Below, one piece after another: positions 1-10,627 of a stretch of 64,000 nt of DNA (position 1 is its first letter; each line of letters begins with the position of its first letter). Under the pieces are notes generated by a model, which was given only the letters and a program-made list of their open reading frames with translations, had not been told where the DNA came from and ran no database searches. Made by a program: the position numbers and the translations under genes. The stretch lies in assembly GCA_947650285.1 (NCBI GenBank), contig CANTFL010001335.1:124001-188000 (forward strand). Reading direction: 5' to 3'. Source of the stretch: Hyaloperonospora brassicae (Eukaryota; Oomycota; Peronosporomycetes; Peronosporales; Peronosporaceae).

Positions 1-1
1 G

Positions 2-241
2 CCCACAGCATCACTCGGTGGCGACACGAACTTCCTGGCTGCGAATCTGTACGCCAAGAGTGTCTTCGGCGAAGACGCGCTTGTCAACCTCAGCGTCGAG
101 AAGCAGGACAGTGGCCGTATTGCTGGTTACATTCGTATCCGCAGCAAGACGCAAGGCATTGCCCTCAGCCTAGGCGATCGCATCACCGCTGTGCAGCGCG
201 GCAAGGAGGACCAGAGCAAGCGAAAGAAGTTTCTTGGTTAG
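2..241 (+). CDS. COPB1: Coatomer subunit beta, C-terminal end (partial)
   Basis: Reading from base 2 gives 79 residues and a TAG stop. The stretch NLYAKSVFGEDALVNLS followed by IRIRSKTQGIALSLGD is the conserved C-terminal appendage end of beta-COP (COPB1/Sec26), which in COPI coats carries Golgi-to-ER cargo. The gene starts before the window. The tail is basic (KRKKFLG). The 3' end of the convergent mannosidase gene lies about 500 bp downstream. The assignment rests on memory of the family motif; the frame is unambiguous. Confidence 0.9.
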   Translation, partial: PTASLGGDTNFLAANLYAKSVFGEDALVNLSVEKQDSGRIAGYIRIRSKTQGIALSLGDRITAVQRGKEDQSKRKKFLG

Positions 242-739
242 ATGGCGATGATGCAGTCGAGGTGGAACTCACCGCTGGCTACTGCGGGAGTGCGAGGCAG
301 AAGCGAGTGGAGTTGCTGCAGTTGCAGTGGACGAGAGATCTCTCAGGCTCACGCGACACTCAAAGCTTTATTTTTCGTTGATCGTGTGGTCGGTCACTTT
401 AACAACTTCAGTTGACACTTTTGGTCGCGTAGTTTGCATTCGGGTCCAATTGACACGGCAGCTCTCTGCGGCAGACGAAGGCAACTGTTTTTCATGCAGC
501 TCTTGAGAGAACTCGTGGTGGTTTGCTCAACGCTTATCGTGAATATTCGTGCTTGACACAAAATATGTAGATTGTCGGATGCGAAAAAAGCGCTACATTT
601 GTGAGCAAGTAGTGTGCTTTTTACCAGAAGTGCTACATTTGTGAGCTAGCATTGTGCTTTTTGACAAAAGCGCATTTTATACAACGGATCGAGAGTCTAA
701 GCCATCCTCACTTCCAGGGGTAAGCACCGCTATGCGTCG
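242..739. other. Convergent intergenic region
   Basis: About 500 bp between the stop of beta-COP and the stop of the mannosidase gene on the other strand. It must hold both 3' UTRs and polyadenylation signals. Apart from the 40-bp tandem duplication listed separately, I see no gene here. Confidence 0.7.
591..670. repeat. 40-bp tandem duplication
   Basis: Two adjacent 40-bp units, 591-630 and 631-670, share the core GCTACATTTGTGAGC and the tail GTGCTTTTT with a few substitutions. A third copy starts at 671 but breaks off after a few bases. Confidence 0.8.
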
Positions 740-3700
740 TCAGCCGCTATCAGGAGTCTCGTAAATATGGCATTCAACCCCATCGCGTCCGTCCCACGCG
801 AAAAAGACTGGAAGGTCGCAACGATAGCTCTTGCTCGCAAGTACGTCTTTGCAAGCAACGTATCCGTACGCTGCTCCAGTCAAACAAGCTGTGTCGTCGC
901 CTTCTCCACTATTTCGGCGTCTCGACAATAGTAATGGTGTGGGTCTCGCGTCTGTACCCGTTGTGTCGTCTTGCCCTTGACTCGTTTCCGTGTCCAAATT
1001 CACGTCAACAAGGTCGATGCCCCACAACGGACCATAGACTCTCATGTTACCAGCGACTCCATCCACCCACGGAAATGATCGGTCACCGGCAATCGATCTT
1101 CCATCATCGCTGGAGACTTCACGTCGATGGTCTCGCACAACTATCTCGACACTGACTTTCACAGGAGATAGTGAAAGCGCCTGCGCTTCAGCCAAACGGG
1201 TCTCAAACCACTCGCCCAGACGCAGGGGGACCATCACAACTGGAATGTCTAGCGGTTCATCAGCCACTTTATCACTGTTTCCGTCCATTCCACTCATGAC
1301 CATCACTTGATCATTGTCTTCTGTGTTCACTATGATGACGCCCGCAGCGCCCTGCTTGGCCGCATGCCGCGCTTTCGCTTCGAAATAACAGTCACCTCTT
1401 CGAATAAGCACCATCTTTCCTCGAACACGGTCGTTTCCCAAATCAGACACTTCACTGCACGCCATGGCAGGACGAGCGGCCACAAGTTCCATGATCGGAA
1501 AGGCATGAGACGATTGCAAGGTGCTCGCTGCGCCAAAGTCAGCACCAATACAGGGCACTGTGGACCAGACATCGCGTCTGTCGTTCAGACCTTCGTTGAC
1601 GTCGGGTATCCCCTTCTCGTTGGGTTGAGCTTTTCCTGGATGACGACTGCAGCCCACTTGATAGCGTAATGAGCAGCGCTGGTCGACAGACATGCCCGAA
1701 GTACCGTCAACCTTATACGCGTGCATCCATGACAGGTACGGCGGGTCATTATCATTGCCTTGCACTGGCTTCTCTTCTCTCAGCTTCTCAACAGTGTACG
1801 AACCAGCGTCGGCATCATTCGCCGAGCCATCGTGCGGTCCTAGTCCTATAAGAATGTGACTGTGACCAAGAATGCCGGAAGCTTCAATCCAATCACCTGT
1901 TCTCTCGCGAGTCACACGCAATCGATCGGGTAGCTGCTCGACACGGAATTCTCCCAGATCGCTACCACCATACAAACGCTGCACCGCTAGACCGTGATCG
2001 TTTTGTTCGGTCGAACGTACGTCACGGCTGGCCAATCTTCCTTTCAGCAGCTGATCAAGCAGTCCATCGTCGACATCCTTTCCACCAAAGTTCCGGAGTC
2101 TCTCCTTCCATGCAGGCAACCCTTGCTGCAGTGAATCAATACCTGATTTTTCCTTACCCGCAGAAACAGCGATGTCGTCCCCAGTCGTCGCCAGCGGTGT
2201 ATTTTTGGAGGCAGCCGTTGCAAGCATTTTTTTCGCTGAGACGGAATTCTTCGAGGACTGGGCAGTACGTACTGCAGGCAGAGAGCATCCCGGTGTAAGT
2301 GTCGTGACCTTGTCTTCGTATTCCAAAGAGTAACTGGTGACGTCGTAGAACGTGGGCACCTTGCATTGCAGGACTAGTTCAGGCGAGAAGCGATTGCCGG
2401 ACGCCGGTCTACCACTGTTTACGTCTGCATTCGACGCCTGCAATATTGGCGCAACGACCTTAGTGGAGAGAATTGGCAGTGGATGGGCCTCGGTCGTCAG
2501 TACGTAATTGCCTTGTCGGAAGAAGTGCGAAGTGTTGAAAAGCAGGTAAAGGTACTTGCACGTCTCGGACAGAAAGAACGAAGGCATGTAGTCTTCTTGT
2601 TTCTTCGACACAACGTCAGCAATACTTGCGTAACCACACGGAGTCTTTGCGTACGTTTGTAGCGAATGAATCACGTGCGCACCAGCACGCAGCCACGACG
2701 AGTCATTGGTGGCTTCGTGCATGTAAAATGTCGACTCGATTAGCTCTGGGCGCAGTGGGTAACGGGCGCCGCCCGCACCCGGTGGCTTTACGGGTTCCCA
2801 AGTGCCCACGTTGAAATGCTCCGGCAGAAATCCGTAGTCGCGCCAGATACGATAAAAAGAGTTGACCGATTTTGCAGCGGCAGATAAATCACCCGCACCA
2901 ACTTGCACGCCAGGCCAAAACGAGGCGAGGCTTTCAACAATGATAGTAGCTCCGCCCGCTTTGCGATGATGGCAGCCTGTATACATGGACACGTCAGTGT
3001 ACCAGTTGCCGTGTTTGTTGTAAGCCAGTACACTCGGGTAGACTTGCGCAAACATCTCTAACGACTCACGGTCACCAAACAGTTCGTACATCTTCAGCAA
3101 GTACTCGTAAAAGCTATCCGAATTGGACCCTGGACCCGACGTTGTCTCAGTCCAATGACCATCAGTGGTGTTTATGTGCTTTCCAAGCAATCCGATGTTC
3201 GAGCGGCGCTGGAACAGTGCGCGTACAGCCCCTCGTGATGCAGCAGCATACTTGGAATCACCTGTCAAGACACTCAGCATTGTGAACTCGACTGAAAGCG
3301 ACCCGGCACCAGCAGTTGAAGAGATCGGTGTTTCGCCCTTGGGCACTCCATGCTTCAGATTCACTGTGCCATACGGAATCCCTGTCGTGGTGTTGAACGC
3401 GGGCATGAGGCGGTCGGCAACGTCTACAGCAAGGCGCAATAGTGCATCGTTCTCGTATCCACCTTCTGGAAATAGCTTCAGATCGGCGTTCACCGCAAAA
3501 AGATGTGCTGACAACAGTCCGCCCAGCACGCGGATCGTTGTTTCAAACACTGACACATTCGTATCGATATCAAAGTTAGCATTTGCGAGCACGAGTCCCA
3601 CTGCTCTTCGAAATTCTGTCGCGTCTTCAAACACAGCCAACGTGTCCAACGTGTCAATCAACGTGAGCATCGGCAGTTGACCCAGTTCAAACTTCCCTCC

Positions 3701-4486
3701 ACGACACGACAGCGGTTGCAAATCACCCTGCGGAAACGCATGTGTCAAGTAGCCGTTATACGCATGATAAAACATGTCGCGCACTGTACGAGTCAGTGCT
3801 TCGCGTTCATGCCCTCCCATAAAGTTCTGTGTGGTCGATTGGAACTGGTACCCTTGCATCAGTCCACACGCCACTGGCGAGCACACTGTGAGCTCGTACT
3901 CACACGGCGAGTGCTCGTTCACCGAGTCTATGTACGTGTCATCGTCCCGAAACAGACAGCATTTTACTTGCACTTTGACAGATCGAGAAGCGCCACTTTC
4001 TTCGCAGAAATCCCCTCGGTTGTAAAGCTCTTGAGCCATGTAGCCCATGCGGTCTGGGTCTGCAAGTTCGAGCAGGTTGTTCACAGCCACAACTCGAAAA
4101 GCTTGAGGGTGCGTTGCACTATGCACTCCAACAAGTATACTCTCCTCGCCTGAACTGCTCACTTGGTCGATAGCCAAAGTGTGGAACTGACGCACGTGGC
4201 GGTCGACGCACCACTCGTAGTACCACCATGTGTCCGCCACGTGGTACATCAAACAGCTATCGCCTCGTATCTGACGCTTTAGACTGTTCTTGAATGCCTG
4301 ATAGCTTGCCCCGGACAGCGTGTGGTTGCCATGAAAGCGCAGGAGGGCCGGGGCCTGCGTCTCGACGTGGCTGGACGCATCGTGTGCGGCTCGTAGGACG
4401 TCTCTAGCGACAAAAACCAGTGCAATCGATAGCAGAGACGTAGCTGTAAATGCACACCACATGACAGTGACTGGCGGGCAATGCAA
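740..4486 (-). CDS. OS-9-like MRH lectin fused to EDEM-type GH47 alpha-mannosidase with PA domain
   Basis: Intronless, 1248 aa. Residues about 8-27 are a signal anchor or signal peptide. Residues about 75-210 look like an MRH/OS-9 lectin domain: DTWWYYEWCVDRHVRQFH with the double Trp at 87-88, closing with SPCEYELTVCSPVAC. Residues about 225-670 are an EDEM-like GH47 domain: VFETTIRVLGG (Glu315), DSFYEYLLK (457-465), RPELIES (579-585), ETCKYLYLLF, and the Ca-site TTEAHPL near 664-670. A protease-associated domain follows at roughly 980-1090 (GKMVLIRRGDCYFEAKA). EDEMs trim mannose on misfolded ER glycoproteins and OS-9 reads the trimmed glycan for ERAD, so one chain appears to carry writer and reader. 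The Met start sits just upstream of the hydrophobic segment. The gene is divergent from the Vma12-like gene. Function is inferred from motifs. Confidence 0.88.
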   Translation of the reverse strand: MHCPPVTVMWCAFTATSLLSIALVFVARDVLRAAHDASSHVETQAPALLRFHGNHTLSGASYQAFKNSLKRQIRGDSCLMYHVADTWWYYEWCVDRHVRQFHTLAIDQVSSSGEESILVGVHSATHPQAFRVVAVNNLLELADPDRMGYMAQELYNRGDFCEESGASRSVKVQVKCCLFRDDDTYIDSVNEHSPCEYELTVCSPVACGLMQGYQFQSTTQNFMGGHEREALTRTVRDMFYHAYNGYLTHAFPQGDLQPLSCRGGKFELGQLPMLTLIDTLDTLAVFEDATEFRRAVGLVLANANFDIDTNVSVFETTIRVLGGLLSAHLFAVNADLKLFPEGGYENDALLRLAVDVADRLMPAFNTTTGIPYGTVNLKHGVPKGETPISSTAGAGSLSVEFTMLSVLTGDSKYAAASRGAVRALFQRRSNIGLLGKHINTTDGHWTETTSGPGSNSDSFYEYLLKMYELFGDRESLEMFAQVYPSVLAYNKHGNWYTDVSMYTGCHHRKAGGATIIVESLASFWPGVQVGAGDLSAAAKSVNSFYRIWRDYGFLPEHFNVGTWEPVKPPGAGGARYPLRPELIESTFYMHEATNDSSWLRAGAHVIHSLQTYAKTPCGYASIADVVSKKQEDYMPSFFLSETCKYLYLLFNTSHFFRQGNYVLTTEAHPLPILSTKVVAPILQASNADVNSGRPASGNRFSPELVLQCKVPTFYDVTSYSLEYEDKVTTLTPGCSLPAVRTAQSSKNSVSAKKMLATAASKNTPLATTGDDIAVSAGKEKSGIDSLQQGLPAWKERLRNFGGKDVDDGLLDQLLKGRLASRDVRSTEQNDHGLAVQRLYGGSDLGEFRVEQLPDRLRVTRERTGDWIEASGILGHSHILIGLGPHDGSANDADAGSYTVEKLREEKPVQGNDNDPPYLSWMHAYKVDGTSGMSVDQRCSLRYQVGCSRHPGKAQPNEKGIPDVNEGLNDRRDVWSTVPCIGADFGAASTLQSSHAFPIMELVAARPAMACSEVSDLGNDRVRGKMVLIRRGDCYFEAKARHAAKQGAAGVIIVNTEDNDQVMVMSGMDGNSDKVADEPLDIPVVMVPLRLGEWFETRLAEAQALSLSPVKVSVEIVVRDHRREVSSDDGRSIAGDRSFPWVDGVAGNMRVYGPLWGIDLVDVNLDTETSQGQDDTTGTDARPTPLLLSRRRNSGEGDDTACLTGAAYGYVACKDVLASKSYRCDLPVFFAWDGRDGVECHIYETPDSG

Positions 4487-4666
4487 CGCGGGGGTGAGGC
4501 GGCCGAGCAGAATCTTCAGCCTCGGCGATTGCGGTTACAATGACCACGCGTCGAGTATGCATGCAAATATTGCGTTTCTACAGGTAGCCTGTTGAACGTG
4601 ATGACGCGATGTTATCTGTTTTGACAGGATACGTACGATGAGGTCCGTACCCTGACACAATCGATC
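4487..4666. promoter_or_regulatory. Divergent promoter region between the mannosidase and Vma12-like genes
   Basis: Only 180 bp separates the two opposing start codons, so both 5' UTRs and core promoters must fit here. It may also hold a short first exon: ATG at 4557, then a 44-nt GT-AG intron (4584-4627), joins in frame to the open frame leading into 4667. No specific core element is clear. Confidence 0.4.
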
Positions 4667-5422
4667 ATGCCAATAGAGCTCCACGGCACCGGGGCAGCAG
4701 TGCTGCGGTCGTTCCTGGCGACGCATCTGAGCGCTGCACAGCTGGAGCGGCCTGACGTGAAGGAGATGTTGCATCTGATGCCAATGGAGCACACGAATGC
4801 ACTAAGTGTAGCGGAACTGCGGCAAGTAGCAGCGCTGCTGAGGGAGTTGCGAGCCGATGTACCATCGACGCCTAGTTTAGTGTCGCTATTACGACAAGGA
4901 AAAGGCGTTCGAGCACGAGTGGTGGCGACAGAAAAGGACGAGGAGCAGCAAAAGGCGGAGCAGGAAAAGGAGGAAAAGAGGAGAAGGTACTTGTGCAAAC
5001 GCCGCAAAGCGCTGCAGCGTCTGGACGAAGATATGCGTTACGACAGCATGGTCAGTAATGTCAACCCAGTGTCGAACCGAAGAGAGTGGACGAAGTACGA
5101 GACGAACGTACGTCAGCACTTGTCCATTGGTGCTAATATGGTTATGGCTCGGATCACGGCGTTTGGGGCCGTGTACTTTGTCGCTCGGAACGTCACGGAC
5201 AACGAGACGATGGTGAGTTTTTTTCTTTCGTTCTTGGTTTTGCTACTGAAGTTGGACGTTATTGATTGTGGAAACGCTTCATATGTCATATTGCGTGTGT
5301 CATAGAGACTGGTTGCTGGACTCGGAGGGGCTATTGTCATGATGGTCATTGAGATGGTGCTGTTCATTGCGCGTGCAGCAAAGATGGAGCAGCTCGAGAA
5401 GAAGCTCAAGAGTCGATTTTAG
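4667..5422 (+). CDS. Vma12/TMEM199-like ER V-ATPase assembly factor
   Basis: Two exons, 4667-5212 and 5306-5422, with a phase-0 GT-AG intron of 93 bp; 220 aa. The middle is a charged coiled-coil-like stretch (KDEEQQKAEQEKEEKRRR). It is followed by the family signature: RYDSMVSNVNP, then QHLSIGANMVMARITAFGA, two membrane segments separated by the intron, and a basic C-terminus (EKKLKSRF). This matches PF11712 proteins, which sit in the ER and help assemble the V0 sector of the V-ATPase. Without the intron the frame runs into unrelated sequence, while splicing restores VIEMVLFIARAAK. An alternative start at 4557 through a 44-nt intron would add 22 residues. Confidence 0.82.
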
Positions 5423-6200
5423 GTTGCGTGACAAGTGATGCTCGGTGCAAGGGGGGAGGTACGAATGTGCGGGTGAATCAACGCACGAATGGGCTTGCGT
5501 CATTTGTAGCGTGGTAGCTCATTTGGGGCATGATAGCATATGGAGAGGCGGGCGATCGCACCTCTACGTGTAAGATTGCAAGGAGCAATCGACCCGAGGA
5601 TCAAGATCGTGGTCATTTATCGGCTCGCAATACATTCTGCTGGAAGCCGGACCTACAGTTCCGTTTGGACTGACAACTGCGCAGTCTCTGTAGCAGCTAC
5701 GTGCAAGGCTCATGCAAGCGCAACGGCAGATGCAGCCATCGATTTGTACGATCGGCGCCAGTCTCCGGCACAGCAACGAGCGCGATCGGCACATAGTTTG
5801 GCGTTGATGCGTGCAAGCAGCAGACCCAGCAAGTCTGTCAGCAGACGGTCAGTAGCGACGATTGTGGAAAGGTGACATATTCGTCTGCAAAAAACATCGA
5901 CAGGTCCGATACATCCGTTTACCGCGCCGCAATCGAAGAGGCTGCTCGTCAAATGCAATGGCAACAACCAAATGTTGGGCTCGTTCGACCCAGCGAGTTA
6001 CATGTCGGTATGTTTCTAGCAATCAATAGACAATGCCGGCCAAACTATGAACAGAGGACGTGTTGTGTCGAGCCGCGCGATATTGTGTGGTGCACTCCAT
6101 GTCCACGAGATCGTGTGGGACACCGCAACTTCCGATATTGTGTGGTGCACCCCATACGACCTAGATTGAGCGGCTCCGTCATCACTTGGCGGCCAGGTGC
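5423..6200. other. Intergenic region, no supported gene
   Basis: About 780 bp between the Vma12-like and NEMP genes. Open frames on both strands (for example 5540-5875 plus and 5710-5967 minus) overlap one another and show no family signature. A 21-bp word beginning CGATATTGTGTGGTGCAC occurs twice, near 6078 and 6134. Confidence 0.5.
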
Positions 6201-8379
6201 ATGGCGATAGCGCTCTCGATGCAGTCGATCCAGTGCGCGGCGCTTCTGACGCTGTTTGTCGCCACATGTGCATCTTCTGTGTCCACGTCGACACGTGCGT
6301 TCTGCTGCTGTTTCTGTGGCATCGTTGACGCCTGTCGATCGATCTGAATGGGTTTAGACCATTCGGCATACTGAAACAATGTTGTTCGTTTGTACCCATT
6401 TGGTAGGCGAAGACGTGCCGACCGAAGCGGACCGACGGAGTTTCCAGTGGCTCAATGAAGGCGTCACGCTCACGAACCAAGTGCTCGAGTGGGGACAGCA
6501 GCAGAGCTTTTGTTTTTACGAAAACGCGTCGCTGCACGTCCGCATGGACCCCTTGAACAGGTACACATGGGTTCATTTTGACCTACTTTTGGGTCATTTC
6601 TGGTCGTTTTTCGTCGTTTTCGTACTTTTTGCTGCAGCAGGAAGAGAGTGCGAAGGAGTGTAACGTGGACTGACGGGTGGCTGTTTTCTTGGTTGCAGCA
6701 CCCTTCAGCCGGCGCTGATTCAGACGCTGGGCCAGTCGCGCGAAGCAAATGTGCTGTTCGGTTGGGCCAACGCCACGCTGTGGTACTTGCAGCGCTCTGC
6801 GTGGCCATTGCGTCCAGTGTTATGGGCTTGGAGTGAGCTGCGTGTTCTAATACACAGCCCTAACGTTCACCAGTTGAGCTTTACGTTTGCACGGTGAGAT
6901 CGCATGGTTTGACCAGATCAACGATGACGTGGGCTCTTATACTGTTATTGCAATGGTATACGTGCGCTGCAACAGCACACCAGGATTACTGTGTCGCAGC
7001 GTGATAAACGCAGTGCACGTGGCTCCAGCACTTGGCGACTATCTACCGCTATGTGTGGTCGACGCAGTAGAGTGCTTGCTTTATGTGGCATGTACGTTGC
7101 CTTGTTTTGTGTGCCTGTTTGACAAGAAGGACGATACACACACGATTGTGGTGCTGGCATTGACTGATGTTGCTGGGGTTTCTATCGCAAACAGCAAAAC
7201 TCGTGTGCGAGAACTGTGTCAGTGGTTGTCCGCTCGAGTGCAAAGAAGCAGACGATGACGAAACTTTGTGCATGCTGACACTCAGTCCGTATCACGCGCC
7301 ATGCATAACGGTCACAGGACCTGCAAAGCCGTTCATCTCGACGTCATCGCCCGAGCTCGACTTTGATTTTACGTTTCTCACGTGTACGTGCTGTTGTCAA
7401 GCGTGTGCGACTCTTGCTTCATTTGGTATGCTAACTAGCATCTTGTGTTGTAGATTTGTCGTGGGTGTATGCGCAAAATTTTTGTCTAGGCTTGCTGCTC
7501 TTCTACCTATCAGAGTGGCTTGCACGCTCTCGCACTTTTCACTACAGCTTGGGTGCAGTCGTGGGGGTCTTGTTCTCGGCGCTCCTAGCACTCTATCTTT
7601 TCCAGCGTCAGGCTCGGAATACGACCAACATGTTGCCAGGCGCGCAGCTCGTATCCTCACTGGCTGCATTAGCGACAGTCGCTGTCCCAGTCACTGGCTT
7701 CGTGATCGTGCCTAGCCTGTATCGCCTCGGATCTTGGGCCATCACCTATTTGCTGTACTTGTGGAATCGCGAAGTGCTTTTTGGCATTCCGCATCTGGGC
7801 AAGATGTACTTCGCCTTTTTTGCTCTTTTTGGGTGTGTCCTTGTGTGGTGGTACCAGTGGGGAACGTCGGTCAAGTTACATACGGAATCGCAGAAGGAGG
7901 AAGAGATTGAGGAGATTGGCAATTTGGAAGACGAGCTGCCGCCACCGACGAATTCACAGCTCATTATGTCGCGCTCATTGAAGGTGCTGGGTATGACGTT
8001 GCTGTTTTACAGCACATCTTCCACGGAAGCTTCCATGTTGTTGGTCCTGCTCGTATCGCTCACGCGTGCTTTCGAAATCATCGCAACCGTCGCGTACTTT
8101 TGGTATCATTTCGAGAAGCCCGGTCGTCACAGTGCTCTAATCTCGAAGTCAGAGTACGAGAAGCAAGGACAGACGGAGACGGAAAAAGCACTGGCGCAAT
8201 TGCAGAAGTACTTGAAAGAGAACCCGGACGAACTGGATAAGGTCCGGGAAGAGAACGAAATTCGTCTTCGGCGTTTTACCAGAGGCCGCAACCACCTGGA
8301 TGTCGCCACACAAGAGTCAATGCTTTTGCGCCAGCGGAATCGGAGTCGGTCGTTCTGGTCGCACTGCTCCATCCAGTAG
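6201..8379 (+). CDS. NEMP-family nuclear envelope integral membrane protein
   Basis: Six-exon model: 6201-6294, 6407-6560, 6699-6893, 7000-7091 (acceptor could be 6976), 7195-7383 and 7454-8379; 549 or 557 aa. Every junction is GT-AG and phases agree. Exon 1 encodes a signal peptide (MAIALSMQSIQCAALLTLFV). Exons 2-5 form a luminal beta-rich domain with cysteines (VCENCVSGCPLEC). Exon 6 has about five membrane segments, beginning GLLLFYLSEWLARS. It ends with the family's soluble tail, LISKSEYEKQGQTETEKAL and RRFTRGRNHL. This order fits NEMP1/TMEM194 (PF10225), proteins of the inner nuclear membrane. The exon 4 acceptor is the weakest point. Confidence 0.82.
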
Positions 8380-8677
8380 TTTTGTGCCGTCAAATAGTAC
8401 CAAATAGAGGCGTGAGGGATACGACGGAAGCATTCTCCAGCAAGCTTGATGCGAGAAGTTTGTAAGGTAAGCATTCTCAGACAGAGAGGGTCTGTGAAAG
8501 TGTGGTCTGAGGCATCATCCGACCACGGCATTGCTTTCCGTGCGATCAACGATAGTAAATGGAGCAAATGAATTACAATTTACACTTGGAGCGGTCGTGT
8601 GGAACAACTGCTTACGACACGAAAACGTACTGCGCACCTATCTCGTCTCTTGACTGCCTCGTCCAGACACCTGCTAC

Positions 8678-10627
8678 TCATACAATCGAGCCCCGGCTTC
8701 GAGTCCAATAGAATCTGCTGCCAGTCTCCGGTACGTCATTCGTCTGCCGTTCACGATCTCCTGCCTTACCATTCGACTTGTCTTCGAGTGCTGCTTCATC
8801 TTCGTCTTTCGTGATCCCGTGAACTTGGGATTCGCGACGAATTGTTTCTTGAAGTCGCTGCCACGAATACCCGGCCCGACTTGAAGGTAGCACAGGAGCC
8901 GGAGGAGGCTGCTGTGCTAGGTCCTGGAAGTCTAGACACACCGGCTGCTTTGCACTTCCACGATCCAATGGACCTGGCCAGCTTTCACCAAACGTGGTTT
9001 GCGCGCAGCTTGATCTCCGTTCTCCTCCTCCCCGTTTAAGCGGTACAACAGGCACGCGAATCGGTGGGATCTGCGTGTACTGGTAATGACGGTGGACTCC
9101 TGGTCGGTTGGCGATGAGCATTGTGTTGATCGGTGGAAGTAGTCTGCGCGGGGGTAACGAAAGCGCTGGAATGGGTGAGCGTGCTTCAGCTGTTGAACAC
9201 GAAGGTGGCTTGGCAAGCACGGTCGCTGGTGTCGACGGAAACGACGGCGGATGGACAACCATTTTGCTTCTGATGCTTGTCGTCGACGGCGTGGATCGCC
9301 CGCCATGGGCAAAGCAAACCCCGCCTTTGCGTGCAGTAGTTGTGCACCCTTCAAAGACGCATCGCTTGCCACCGCCGTGGGCGATGCAGCGACCTCGACT
9401 CACAGCACTGTTGGCACAGTTCTTTGCCACGCACCGTCGTCCGCCTCCGTGAGCTTTGCACAATCCCAGACGCTGGGCACTGCTCGTGCAGCCATCGACC
9501 GTGCAACGTTTTCCGCCACCGTGTGCAATGCATCGCCCGCCAGTCTTTGCACTGCTGGTACAGCTTTCAACTGCACATCGACGACCACCTCCATGGGCTC
9601 GGCAACGAGCACCACTCACGGCACTGCTTGCACACCCGACGACTTGACAGCGATGGCCTCCGCCGTGTGCGATACAAAGACCGCCTTTCTTGGCACTGGA
9701 CCCGCATCCTTCTCGTTGACAACGCCCTCCACCGCCATGGACGTAGCACAAACCTCGACTTTGGGCACTGCTTCTGCAGTCGGAAACTTGACAGCGCCGC
9801 CCACCTCCATGCGTCCGACACAAGCCACCGGAAGCCACGTGCTTGTTGCAACCTTCTTCATTGCACTTCCGCCCACCGCCATGTTGCGCGCAGAGGCCGT
9901 GACTGACAGCACTACTGGTACAACCAGGCGAAGCATGGCATCGTCGAACTCCACCGTGGCCCACACACGAGCCTCCAGACACGGCGTGTTTCATGCAGCC
10001 TTGTGCGCGGCAACGTACTCCTTTCTCATGGGTTGGACGTGGTCCACGACTACGACCGGAAGTCAGAGATCCAGGAGAGCGGCAGGCACTACCAGCAGTG
10101 GTCCCGCTGTGGAACGCTTCCATTGCACTGTCATCTTGGTCTTCAATGTCGTGGTCTTCAATGTCGTGGTCTTCCTCTTCCTCTTCGTCATCGTCGTTGT
10201 CCGTCTCGGACGTGCTTGGGTACCCGGAAGACCACATGTCCCGGACGTCTTTGCTGTCAGGGGAGTGCGAAGCAGCGTGTAGAAGCTCGCTGAACTTCGG
10301 AGAATCGCGCTTGGAATCCGTGGCCATGTCGCCGTTGCTCAGTCGAGTCATGGACAGTGCGCTGGAAGCGTGAGGCGACGAGAAGGACCTTGCGCGTGTA
10401 CCTCTGTTCATCTTTCTTTCTTCCGACAGCAATAGCTTCCAGCAGTGGTGGAAAGCTCGCAGTCTCGAGCTCCGTCGCAGCAGCTCGGAATACAAAAGTG
10501 AAGTCGACGTAGTCTTCCTTCTGCGGCTGCTGCTGCTGTCGTAGAGATAGCAATGCGACTTGCAAGAAAGCCGCAAAAAAGTGGGGAGCGACGTGCGTAA
10601 AAGTCGATGTTTGGAGCATTGAACCAT
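8678..10627 (-). CDS. WRKY19-like zinc-repeat protein (ten Cys/His repeats)
   Basis: The open frame is 649 aa. Residues about 203-443 are ten tandem 24-residue repeats of the form RCxxxGCxxxAxxxGxCxxHGGG (genomic 9299-10021). This array is usually labelled WRKY19-like in oomycetes although it lacks a real WRKY motif. An acidic run at 143-168 (DDDEEEEED) precedes it, and a Ser/Pro-rich tail follows. Each repeat supplies Cys/His zinc ligands, so a nucleic-acid or protein-binding role is inferred. The start is uncertain. Met73 (10411) is one option. Alternatively the N-terminus lies in another frame from ATG 10724, joined by a 40-nt GT-AG intron at 10362-10401; that version has more protein-like composition. 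Confidence 0.8.
   Translation of the reverse strand: MVQCSKHRLLRTSLPTFLRLSCKSHCYLYDSSSSRRRKTTSTSLLYSELLRRSSRLRAFHHCWKLLLSEERKMNRGTRARSFSSPHASSALSMTRLSNGDMATDSKRDSPKFSELLHAASHSPDSKDVRDMWSSGYPSTSETDNDDDEEEEEDHDIEDHDIEDQDDSAMEAFHSGTTAGSACRSPGSLTSGRSRGPRPTHEKGVRCRAQGCMKHAVSGGSCVGHGGVRRCHASPGCTSSAVSHGLCAQHGGGRKCNEEGCNKHVASGGLCRTHGGGRRCQVSDCRSSAQSRGLCYVHGGGGRCQREGCGSSAKKGGLCIAHGGGHRCQVVGCASSAVSGARCRAHGGGRRCAVESCTSSAKTGGRCIAHGGGKRCTVDGCTSSAQRLGLCKAHGGGRRCVAKNCANSAVSRGRCIAHGGGKRCVFEGCTTTARKGGVCFAHGGRSTPSTTSIRSKMVVHPPSFPSTPATVLAKPPSCSTAEARSPIPALSLPPRRLLPPINTMLIANRPGVHRHYQYTQIPPIRVPVVPLKRGGGERRSSCAQTTFGESWPGPLDRGSAKQPVCLDFQDLAQQPPPAPVLPSSRAGYSWQRLQETIRRESQVHGITKDEDEAALEDKSNGKAGDRERQTNDVPETGSRFYWTRSRGSIV

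Noticed and set aside
3165..4153. Long plus-strand open frames over the mannosidase gene
   Set aside because: Antisense shadows of a strongly supported coding frame; no domain signature.
5540..5967. Open frames between the Vma12-like and NEMP genes
   Set aside because: Both strands are open over the same bases and neither shows a signature.
9251..10282. 343-codon open frame opposite the zinc-repeat array
   Set aside because: It is the mirror of the tandem Cys/His repeats; its Thr/Ala-rich composition follows from the repeat on the other strand.
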